A stretch of 43,633 nucleotides of DNA from CAZKWG01 sp964615375 (GTDB taxonomy: Bacteria > Myxococcota_A > UBA796 > CAZKWG01). This document shows positions 37,680 to 43,633 of this stretch, piece by piece; positions within the stretch are counted from its first letter, which is position 1; each line of letters opens with the position of its first letter. The notes beneath the pieces were generated by a model. The model had not been told where the DNA came from. It ran no database searches and was given only the letters and a program-made list of their open reading frames with translations. The stretch covers positions 1 through 43,633 of the forward strand of contig CAZTOW010000069.1 in the NCBI GenBank assembly GCA_964615375.1, read 5' to 3'. The position numbers and the translations under genes are program-made.

Positions 37680-38521
37680 CGGCGACCTCGGGCCCGGGAG
37701 AGCGGGAAGAGCTGGAGGTTGATCTGGTAGACCTGCTCGGCCTCGGCGGCGTGGCGGTCGCAGAGGTCGAGCAGGCGCTCCTGGAAGCGGTCGAGCTCGA
37801 TCTTGAGCACGCCCACCAGGGAGGCGGGGATGGCGACGGTCACGCCCAGCAGGTGGCGCTGGGCGGGCGGGACGCGCTCGATGGACTCGCCGGCGCGGGC
37901 GAGCATGTCCCGGTGGTAGTTGTGGGCGGCGAAGCCCATGACCTCATGCGGGGTGGCCAGGGTCACCTGCGCGGGGCGCACGCGGCCGTCCTCCTCCACC
38001 AGCAGCCCGAGCTCCAGCAGATCGGCGAGCGCCTGACGGGCCTCGGCCACGGTGACGGCCTCGATGAGCTCGCCCGCGATCCAGGCGGGATCCGGCCGAA
38101 AGTCGTCGCGTAACGCCAGCTCACGGATGGCGGAGAGGTGACCGCGGGAGAGGTAGCGCACGGTGGCGTCGGTCAGGCGCTGGGCCTCGCGGAAGCGGCG
38201 GCTGGCGGAGATGCGCTCCCAGGCAGCGGCCTTCTGGGCGTCGGTCTCGGCCTGGTCGAAGCGCACGAGATCGGCGAAGAAGGCGGCGTGCTCGCGGTCC
38301 AGGTCCAGGGCGCGCAGGACGCCCTCCTGGGTGGCGGGGGTCAGATCCCGCTTGCCGTCCATGATCTCCTTCATCAGCGAGGGCGAGCTGACCTCGGCCC
38401 GGCGGGCGAACATCCGGTGCGAGAACCGGGCGTCGGCGCGCTTCTTCGCGTCGAACCAGTCGCGCAGCCAGCTCCGGTAGCTCAGGTAGCTGAAGATCTC
38501 GGGCAGGGGACCAGACTTCAC
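37676..38521 (-). CDS. TIGR02147-family (DUF4423) putative transcriptional regulator
   Basis: The product is about 281 residues from GTG 38521. It opens with P-E-I-F-S-Y-L-S-Y-R-S-W-L-R-D-W-F, then F-S-H-R-M-F-A-R-R-A and a D-G-K-R-D-L segment, the signature of TIGR02147 proteins, which carry an N-terminal helix-turn-helix-like part and a DUF4423 C-terminal domain. The family is known as paralogous regulators in Fibrobacter and Bdellovibrio relatives. A longer start, ATG 38608, is possible but sits on the edge of a palindromic element, and family members usually begin just before P-x-I-F-S-Y-L. With GTG 38521 a TTGAGTAC motif lies 22 bp upstream. It is coupled to the lipoprotein gene downstream. 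Confidence 0.8.
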   Translation of the reverse strand: MKSGPLPEIFSYLSYRSWLRDWFDAKKRADARFSHRMFARRAEVSSPSLMKEIMDGKRDLTPATQEGVLRALDLDREHAAFFADLVRFDQAETDAQKAAAWERISASRRFREAQRLTDATVRYLSRGHLSAIRELALRDDFRPDPAWIAGELIEAVTVAEARQALADLLELGLLVEEDGRVRPAQVTLATPHEVMGFAAHNYHRDMLARAGESIERVPPAQRHLLGVTVAIPASLVGVLKIELDRFQERLLDLCDRHAAEAEQVYQINLQLFPLSRARGRR

Positions 38522-38542
38522 GGGCGGCCTCGTGAGCTCTGA

Positions 38543-38550
38543 TTGAGTAC
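38543..38550 (+). promoter_or_regulatory. Candidate operator TTGAGTAC, copy 1
   Basis: TTGAGTAC lies 22 bp upstream of the preferred GTG start of the TIGR02147 gene. The same 8-bp core occurs three more times in the divergent intergenic region (38777, 38836 inverted, 38891). Confidence 0.4.
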
Positions 38551-38606
38551 GGGTGCGGCTCTTCTGCTTCGAGGCGGTTGGTTGGATCAAAGGCTCCTGC
38601 CCGACC

Positions 38607-38726
38607 ATCCTCCTCCCGCGTCAGCGGGGGGAGGTGGCCCGGAGGGCCGGAGGGGGGGACTCCGACACGCATCTCCCCCTCCGCCGGCTTCGCCGGCACC
38701 TCCCCCCGCTGGCGCGGGAGGAGGAT
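38607..38726. repeat. 120-bp fold-back palindromic element in the divergent intergenic region
   Basis: Left arm 38607-38636 and right arm 38697-38726 are complementary at 29 of 30 positions. Between them further pairing (CCGGAGGG.../...CCCTCCG, and GCCGG-CTTCG-CCGGC at about 38685-38697) makes a compound hairpin. Its layout (CCTCCCCC arms, GGCCCGGAGGGCC inner part) recalls dispersed intergenic palindromes common in GC-rich genomes, especially Alphaproteobacteria (from memory, unchecked). It lies between the regulator and the divergent operon and provides an apparent ATG at 38608. Confidence 0.85.
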
Positions 38727-38776
38727 CAGGGCTGCCATTCCTTGGCGCTTTCGTCGTCGTAGAGGAGCCACACCTA

Positions 38777-38787
38777 TTGAGTACACC
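38777..38787 (+). promoter_or_regulatory. Candidate operator TTGAGTACACC, copy 2
   Basis: Shares TTGAGTACAC exactly with 38891-38900. It lies in the 200-bp stretch upstream of the ATG at 38926. Confidence 0.4.
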
Positions 38788-38835
38788 AGTCTCACCAGAC
38801 TGTCACCTGACTCATGAGCTGTATCATCCTGTTAC

Positions 38836-38844
38836 GTGTACTCA
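38836..38844 (-). promoter_or_regulatory. Candidate operator, copy 3 in reverse orientation
   Basis: GTGTACTCA on the plus strand is the reverse complement of TGAGTACAC. Together with copy 4 it makes an inverted pair 46 bp apart, which a dimeric regulator could bridge. Confidence 0.4.
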
Positions 38845-38890
38845 TCCTGGGTACGATATCGGCGCCGTGCTCCTCGATGTCCTGGCTGGT

Positions 38891-38900
38891 TTGAGTACAC
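38891..38900 (+). promoter_or_regulatory. Candidate operator TTGAGTACAC, copy 4
   Basis: Lies 25 bp upstream of the ATG at 38926, between promoter and ribosome-binding site distance, so binding there would be expected to affect transcription of the divergent operon. Confidence 0.4.
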
Positions 38901-38925
38901 TTCAGCCACGCACCTCGAGGTCCCG

Positions 38926-40074
38926 ATGACCCTACGACCGCCGCTGCTGGCGCTCGCCCTGCTCCTGCCCTCGCTGACCTGGTCCGCGCGCGCGCGCGGC
39001 GCTGAGGTGCTCGGCGAGACGCTGGCCCTGCAGGGCGACCGGATGATGCTCGCGGTGCCGGCCGAGCCAGTCCTGGAGCCCGGGGGGACGGTCGCGATCT
39101 ACGTGGAGGAGCGCCGCCCGGATCCGCGCGGGGGAGAGCTCGTGGGCCTGCGCTACGCGGGTGACGCCAGCCTGGTCTGGGTGGGGCCGGGGGTGGTGGA
39201 GCTCGCGCTGGCGGAGGGCGCCGCGGCTCCCGCCACGGGGCAGGTGCTCCTCGGTCCGGCGCGCGGCCTCCCGCCGACCCCGCCCTGGTCGCCGCCACCT
39301 CCGCCGCCTCCACCCGTGGTGGAAGCTCCACCCCCGCCCGTCGCCGTCGCCCAGCCCACCCCGCGCCCCAGCCGCCCGCCAGCCCTCCCCGGGATCAGCG
39401 AGGACCTGGACGGCCGCCCGCTCGGCACCGTCCACGCCGACCAGGACGCCGCGACACCCTCGGTCCGCCTGTGGGGAGGCTACGCGGCGGACGGCTACGG
39501 GACGGGGGCCGGGCTCTACGGGGCGGCCTGGCGCCTGCGCCCCGCTCAGGGCCCCGGCCTCGTGGAGATCGGGCTGGAGACCCTGCGCGGGGAGCGCTGG
39601 GCGGAGGGCGAGGACGAGGGCGAGCGCTGGGCGCGGGAGGCGGTGGCCGGGGCCTGGCTGTGGACGCGGGTGGACACGGCGGGCGTCGGCCTGGCCGGCA
39701 TCTTCGGCGCGGGCCTGGGGGTGGACGCCGAGGGGCTGGCCCTGGCGACCCTGCTGGGGCTGCGCACGGGCGACCCCGATCTCAGCCGCGTGGAGCTGCT
39801 GTGGGAGCGGCGGGGTGACCTGGGGCAACGCCTGAGCCTGGACGGGCGGGTGGCGGTCGTCGATCCGCTGCGGATCGGCCTGCGGGCGCGGCTCGGCGAC
39901 CTGCCCCAGCACGACGGCGACGCGCGCCAGCTCCGCTCGGACGGGGCGCTGCTGCTCTCCTGGGACGCCCTGCCCGCGCTGACGCTGACCGTGGCGGGCG
40001 GGGTGGGGGCCTATGACCTGCTGTGGGCGGACGCCGGCCCGGTGGTGGACGGCGGGGTGGAGGTCCGATGGTGA
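38926..40074 (+). CDS. Secreted protein with Pro-rich linker and C-terminal beta-barrel-like domain
   Basis: The 382-residue product has a signal peptide (1-25, ending A-R-G-A), a beta-rich N-terminal domain (about 27-120), a long Pro-rich linker (about 125-165, runs of P) and a C-terminal half (about 175-382). That half has alternating strands rich in Gly, Trp, Tyr and Arg, ending in a final W, like outer-membrane barrels. ATG 38926 has GAGGT at 5-bp spacing. It is the first gene of a tight operon with two downstream genes that overlap it by 7 and 4 bp. No family name is certain; it may be an outer-membrane assembly or anchoring component for the vWA protein. Confidence 0.7.
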   Translation: MTLRPPLLALALLLPSLTWSARARGAEVLGETLALQGDRMMLAVPAEPVLEPGGTVAIYVEERRPDPRGGELVGLRYAGDASLVWVGPGVVELALAEGAAAPATGQVLLGPARGLPPTPPWSPPPPPPPPVVEAPPPPVAVAQPTPRPSRPPALPGISEDLDGRPLGTVHADQDAATPSVRLWGGYAADGYGTGAGLYGAAWRLRPAQGPGLVEIGLETLRGERWAEGEDEGERWAREAVAGAWLWTRVDTAGVGLAGIFGAGLGVDAEGLALATLLGLRTGDPDLSRVELLWERRGDLGQRLSLDGRVAVVDPLRIGLRARLGDLPQHDGDARQLRSDGALLLSWDALPALTLTVAGGVGAYDLLWADAGPVVDGGVEVRW

Positions 40075-40643
40075 TCCTGCTGCTCTCTTCGCTGGCGTCT
40101 GCGGCCGGTGTTCACACGGAGCTCGGGTGGGTGGGCTCTTACGGGCCCGACGCCTACGGCACCCTGGAGCTGGGGGTCAGCGCGCGCCCGGGGCTCACGG
40201 TGGGGGCCCTGATGGTGGGCGGGACGCGGTCCGGGCTCTACGCGAGCGCCTCCCGGGAGATCCGGCTCGGCGAGCGCGTCCTGGCCAGCGGGGAGCTGCG
40301 CCTGGGCATGGCCGAGGAGGACGGGGCGCAGGGCGGCTTCGCCCTCGGGTTGTGCGTGGACGCGGGGCCGGTGGACGCGGTGCTGGAGGGCGGCTGGACG
40401 GGCGGGCTGGGCTGGCAGGGCCAGGGCGGGGTGGACGCTCCGCTGAGCGCGCGCTGGACGCTGTCTCCAAGGATCAAGGCCGAGACCTGGGCGGGCGACC
40501 GTGACCCGGCCCTGCGCGCCGCCCTGGGCGCCCGACACACGTTCGCGGGCGGGGCCTGGCTGGGCGCCGAGATCAGCGCGGGCGGGCGCGACGTCTTCCA
40601 CCTGGGCCCCGGGCTCATCGTCTCCGTGGGGAGGAACCCATGA
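40068..40643 (+). CDS. Small beta-barrel-like outer-membrane protein
   Basis: The 191-residue product has a short signal peptide (M-V-I-L-L-L-S-S-L-A-S-A, 1-12) and then strands with alternating hydrophobic residues and Gly/Arg/Trp (E-L-G-W-V-G-S-Y-G; E-L-R-L-G; E-G-G-W-T-G-G-L-G-W). The length would suit an 8-stranded barrel. GGAGGT is 3 bp before ATG 40068, which overlaps the preceding stop. It sits between the first operon gene and the VIT-vWA gene (ATGA overlap). Outer-membrane location is inferred from strand pattern, not from a recognised family. Confidence 0.65.
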   Translation: MVILLLSSLASAAGVHTELGWVGSYGPDAYGTLELGVSARPGLTVGALMVGGTRSGLYASASREIRLGERVLASGELRLGMAEEDGAQGGFALGLCVDAGPVDAVLEGGWTGGLGWQGQGGVDAPLSARWTLSPRIKAETWAGDRDPALRAALGARHTFAGGAWLGAEISAGGRDVFHLGPGLIVSVGRNP

Positions 40644-42523
40644 TCCTGGCTCTGCTCTGCACCGCGGCCCAGGCCAGCGGCCTGCTCTACGACGAGGACG
40701 AGGTCTTCCCTCTCTCCGCCCTGGACGCCGAGGTGGTCGTCACCGGGCGCGTGGCGGAGGCGACCCTCACCTACGACTTCGAGGCGCCCGGGGTCGGCGC
40801 CTCCAGCTTCGCCGCCCGCCTGCCCGAGGACGCCGCCCTCACCGGCCTGCGCTACCGCGACGGCGAGGGCGAGTGGGTGGAGGCCAGCGCGAGCCCGGCC
40901 GCCGAGCAGGAGAACGAGCCCGGCCCCTGGGGCGATCCGCGGGAGCTCCTGGACGGGCAGGTCTTCGTGGTCACCCTGCCGGAGCGCTCGGGAGATCCAC
41001 TCACGGTGGAGCTCACCTGGCAGCGCCTCCTGGCGGCGGAGGCCGGCGCGCTCTCGCTCACGGTGCCGCTGGACGACGGCGGGCTGGACGAGGGGGACCC
41101 GTCGGTCTCGGTGAGCCTGGAGCTGACGGACGAGGCGCTGGGGGACGCGAGCCTGAGCCCGGAGGGCAGCCTGGAGGCGGGCTCCCAGCAGATCCTGGCG
41201 AGCTGGAGCGGGCTCCAGTCCGAGGCCGAGGCGGTGACGCTCACCTGGGCGGTCTCCACCGAGGCGCTGGGCCTGCGGCTCTGGACCTACCGGCCCGAGC
41301 TCGATCCCTTCACGGGAGAGGCGGGGGACCTGGGCTACGCGCTGGTGGTGCTGACGCCGGGGGCGGGCGCGCAAGCGGAGCAGATCTTCAGCTTCGTGCT
41401 GGACACCAGCGCGTCGATGGCGGGCGAGCCCCTGCTGCTGGCGGTGGACGCGGGCTCGAGCTGGATTGGGGCACTGTCGGAGGAGGACCGCTTCAACCTC
41501 ATCCCCTACCAGTCGCAGCCCTGGCCATTCCGGGCCCGCGCTCCCTACGCCACCGCCGACGCGACCGCGCGCGGGGCCGACTTCCTGGAGCGGCAGGAGG
41601 CCCGCGGGCTCTCCGATCCGGCCGAGGCGCTCACCGAGGCGCTGGCGCTTCAGGAGGACACGCTGCTGCAGCGGGGCTTCTTCTCCTGCGGGGGCACCGC
41701 CCAGGTCTCGGACAGCGCGCCGCCCGCCTGGGACGCCGAGGTCCAGCCGCTCGACGACACGCCGGCCCCGGCGGCCTACGTGGTGTGGCTCACCGACGGG
41801 GGCGCGTCCAGCGGCGAGACGGATCGCGAGGCCATCGTGGATCTCGTCTCTGCAGCCAACGGCTTCCGCGCCAGCGTCTACGCGATCGGGGTGGGCTCGG
41901 ACGCGGACGAGGCGCTGCTGGACGCGGTGACGGGGGTGAACCGGGGGGAGGCCCGGCTGGCGCAGACGCTGGACGAGGTGCCCGCGGTGGTCGCCGCGCT
42001 GCAGGAGCGGATCCGCCACCCGGCCCTGGCACAACCCACGGTGGAGATCCCCGTCGGCGAGTCCCTTGCCCCCGAGGCGCTCCAGGACCTGAGCGAGGGG
42101 CACGAGCTCCTGCTGGCCTTCCGCTACGCCGAGCCGGGCGAGTCCACCCTCACCCTGCGCGGGGCGCGCGGGGCGGAGGACGTCGAGGAGGACTACACGG
42201 TCACGCTGCCCGAGCTCGACGAGGAGCTGCCGGCCGTGGCTCGCGCCTGGGCGCAGCTCCGCGTGGCCGATCTGGACGCGCGCTACCTGGCCGGGGAAAC
42301 CGGCCTGTACAGCGAGATCGCGGCCCTGGTGGAGACCTACGGCGTGGCCAGCGCGGTGGTGACCCTCAGCTTCGGCGACAGCGCGGGCTACGAGGCCACG
42401 GCCGACGCGGGGCTGGCCTACGGGGCGGGCTGCGGCTGCGGGCTCAGCCGGCGCGGTCGGGCGGGGCTGGGGCCGCTGCTGGCGCTGGCGCTGGTGGTCG
42501 GGTGGAGGCGCCGCGCGCGCTGA
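40640..42523 (+). CDS. VIT-vWA domain protein with MYXO-CTERM-like tail
   Basis: The 627-residue product has a signal peptide (1-13) and a VIT domain (about 14-130; V-F-P-L-S-A-L-D-A-E-V-V-V-T-G-R). A von Willebrand A domain (about 245-450) follows with MIDAS D-T-S-A-S-M (about 255) and the later W-L-T-D-G-G. A beta-rich domain (about 460-590) and a tail C-G-C-G-L-S with a hydrophobic segment and R-R-R complete it. Such proteins bind ligands through a metal ion, as in inter-alpha-trypsin-inhibitor heavy chains and bacterial adhesins. The tail predicts surface anchoring by myxosortase. It is the last of three overlapping operon genes. Confidence 0.85.
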   Translation: MILALLCTAAQASGLLYDEDEVFPLSALDAEVVVTGRVAEATLTYDFEAPGVGASSFAARLPEDAALTGLRYRDGEGEWVEASASPAAEQENEPGPWGDPRELLDGQVFVVTLPERSGDPLTVELTWQRLLAAEAGALSLTVPLDDGGLDEGDPSVSVSLELTDEALGDASLSPEGSLEAGSQQILASWSGLQSEAEAVTLTWAVSTEALGLRLWTYRPELDPFTGEAGDLGYALVVLTPGAGAQAEQIFSFVLDTSASMAGEPLLLAVDAGSSWIGALSEEDRFNLIPYQSQPWPFRARAPYATADATARGADFLERQEARGLSDPAEALTEALALQEDTLLQRGFFSCGGTAQVSDSAPPAWDAEVQPLDDTPAPAAYVVWLTDGGASSGETDREAIVDLVSAANGFRASVYAIGVGSDADEALLDAVTGVNRGEARLAQTLDEVPAVVAALQERIRHPALAQPTVEIPVGESLAPEALQDLSEGHELLLAFRYAEPGESTLTLRGARGAEDVEEDYTVTLPELDEELPAVARAWAQLRVADLDARYLAGETGLYSEIAALVETYGVASAVVTLSFGDSAGYEATADAGLAYGAGCGCGLSRRGRAGLGPLLALALVVGWRRRAR

Positions 42524-42546
42524 GCGGTCGGGCGCGACGGGTGCTA

Positions 42547-42563
42547 TCCTCCCTGGGAGGAGG
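42547..42563 (+). promoter_or_regulatory. Hairpin covering the ribosome-binding site of the next gene
   Basis: TCCTCC (42547-42552) can pair with GGAGGA (42556-42561), leaving a CTG loop. The second arm is the Shine-Dalgarno sequence (GGAGGAGG, 42556-42563) 5 bp before ATG 42569. This may hold translation down unless melted by temperature, ribosomes or a ligand. Confidence 0.4.
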
Positions 42564-42568
42564 CGCCG

Positions 42569-43600
42569 ATGTCCATCGATCTGTTTGGGGCGACCTGGTA
42601 CGTGGTGGGGCAGGCCACGCTGAGCCTGCGGCTCGGGGTGCAGGTGGAGCGCGGGGACGGGGCCCACCTCGTCTCTGCGCTCGAGCTGGCTCCCACCATA
42701 GGGATGGTGCAGGAGAGCGGGCTCGGACCCTCGGTGGGCATGTACCTCTCGACACATCGCGTCCGGACCGAGGGCCGGGATTTCGGCGTGGGCGCGCGGG
42801 CCGGCGGCCTCTGGTTCAGCACGGGCTGCCCGGAGTACCGGCTGGGCTCGCTGGAGGCGAGCGTGGGCCGCAGCTGGTCGAGCGAGGGCGCCGCCTGGGA
42901 GATCGGCGGGGTCGGGAGCTTCCTGGCGGCGGATCTGGAGGTGCTCTGGCGGCCGGATCCAGGCCCGGACGCCCCGGACGCCCTCCGCGCGGATCTGGGC
43001 CTGGCCCTCCCCTTGAAGCCGCCCTGCATCGACGGTCGGCCGCTCCGCGTGGGCGCCCGGGCGCTCCTGCCCGCCGTCGCGCTGGCCGCGGACCCGCGCC
43101 AGGACCCCGAGCTCGTCCGCTGGCTGCGCCGGGCCCGAGAGGAGCATGCCTCCATCACGACCTTTCTGCGTCTGGCCCAGGAGCTGTCCCGGCTGGGCGC
43201 CCCGCGCGCGCTGGTGGGCGCCTGCCTGGACGCCGCCCGGGAGGAGCACCACCACGCCGCGCTCTGCTTCGGTCAGGTCGCCGCGCGGGCTGGAGCGGCC
43301 CCTCGGGTGAGGCCGCTGGCGGCGCGCCCCAGGACCTGGGAGCATCGGAGCGACGCGCTCACCGAGCTGGCCGTGGAGAGCTGGGCGGACGGCGTCGTGG
43401 GCGAGGCCACCGCGGCGCGCCAGGCCCTCGACGCCCGGGACGCGAGCCGGGACGCGGGGCTGGCCGACCTGGAGGATCGCATCGCCCAGGACGAGTCCGG
43501 TCACGCCCGTCTGAGCGAGCGGATCCTGAGCTGGGGTGTGGCGGAGGGTGGAGCCAGGGTCCGCCGGGCGCTGCGCGAGGCTGAGCGCGCCCCGGGCTGA
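42569..43600 (+). CDS. Protein with unknown beta-rich N-terminal half and ferritin-like C-terminal domain
   Basis: The 343-residue product has an N-terminal half (about 1-150) of Gly/Val/Trp-rich strands without a clear signal peptide. A ferritin-like helical bundle follows (about 185-330): R-E-E-H-A-S-I-T-T-F, R-E-E-H-H-H-A, W-A-D-G-V-V-G-E and D-E-S-G-H-A supply Glu/His metal ligands as in myxobacterial ferritin-like proteins. It lies 45 bp after the VIT-vWA gene, so it may belong to the same transcript. Its last codons run into a 16-bp tandem repeat that supplies the stop. Confidence 0.7.
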   Translation: MSIDLFGATWYVVGQATLSLRLGVQVERGDGAHLVSALELAPTIGMVQESGLGPSVGMYLSTHRVRTEGRDFGVGARAGGLWFSTGCPEYRLGSLEASVGRSWSSEGAAWEIGGVGSFLAADLEVLWRPDPGPDAPDALRADLGLALPLKPPCIDGRPLRVGARALLPAVALAADPRQDPELVRWLRRAREEHASITTFLRLAQELSRLGAPRALVGACLDAAREEHHHAALCFGQVAARAGAAPRVRPLAARPRTWEHRSDALTELAVESWADGVVGEATAARQALDARDASRDAGLADLEDRIAQDESGHARLSERILSWGVAEGGARVRRALREAERAPG

Positions 43601-43633
43601 GCGCGCCCCGGGCTGAGCGCGCCCCGGGCTGAG
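43581..43633 (+). repeat. 16-bp tandem repeat at the window's end
   Basis: CTGAGCGCGCCCCGGG is repeated three times (43581-43628) followed by CTGAG, so it may go on outside the window. Each unit carries TGA, and the first complete in-frame TGA (43598-43600) ends the ferritin-like gene. Confidence 0.9.

Noticed and set aside
40238..43504. 1088-codon minus-strand frame and a 1027-codon plus-strand frame (40501-43584) across the vWA operon
   Set aside because: Both are stop-poor shadows of GC-rich genes; the true frames have signal peptides, vWA and ferritin-like motifs and overlapping starts.

Overview
The window is very GC-rich and reads as a chromosomal segment of a myxobacterium-like bacterium (phylum Myxococcota). 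Three predicted surface proteins (34465-35760, 36927-37679, 40640-42523) end in MYXO-CTERM-like tails: a Cys-Gly-Cys cluster, a hydrophobic segment and an Arg cluster. There are also many lipoproteins with acidic or Thr-Gly-Glu linkers, two proteins with MopE-type Asp/Cys-rich metal-binding repeats, and a TIGR02147-family regulator. I see no rRNA, tRNA or CRISPR array. The species cannot be named from this sequence alone.

Layout. 1-2239: the end of a beta-helix surface protein and an FG-GAP propeller lipoprotein. 2240-5055: the right end of an integrated element, with decayed small reading frames, a coiled-coil protein and a large serine recombinase. The element interrupts a two-AAA sigma-54-activator-like gene (5045-5869) exactly at its second Walker A motif. 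5892-10256: a 1454-residue MopE-repeat lipoprotein with a C-terminal C-type lectin domain. 10372-15564: a secreted protein, an adenine-type DNA methyltransferase and the helicase HrpB, the last two overlapping. 15628-20183: a SUKH-like protein, then a 1085-bp tandem cassette (59-aa protein, 112-aa protein, lipoprotein). Its first 743 bp appear identical in both copies, while the lipoprotein tails diverge abruptly. A subtilisin-like fragment without its Asp/His part follows.

20272-30543 is mostly envelope proteins: a lipoprotein coupled to a TPR-alkaline-phosphatase-superfamily protein, an esterase-like lipoprotein, a small secreted WxxGxW-like protein divergent from a diheme cytochrome c, a collagen-like/beta-helix lipoprotein, a pyroglutamyl-peptidase-like protein with Ser in place of the catalytic Cys, an arylsulfotransferase-like lipoprotein and a two-repeat lipoprotein. 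30574-31023 is a MAPEG membrane enzyme. 31142-34586 is a tight operon of class II glutamine amidotransferase, a DUF455 ferritin-like/ATP-grasp fusion and a PAP2 phosphatase. 34465-36872 on the minus strand holds a phospholipase-C-like MYXO-CTERM protein and a divergent M24 peptidase homologue.

36927-43600: a TIGR02147 regulator coupled to a lipoprotein/MYXO-CTERM protein faces a divergent operon (signal-peptide/barrel protein, small barrel protein, VIT-vWA-MYXO-CTERM protein) followed by a ferritin-like fusion. The 404-bp region between them holds a dispersed-type palindromic element and four copies of TTGAGTAC, a candidate operator set.

The best candidates for undescribed biology are the duplicated constant/variable lipoprotein cassette, the amidotransferase plus ferritin-like/ATP-grasp operon, and the recombinase that uses the Walker A codons of an activator gene as its target.
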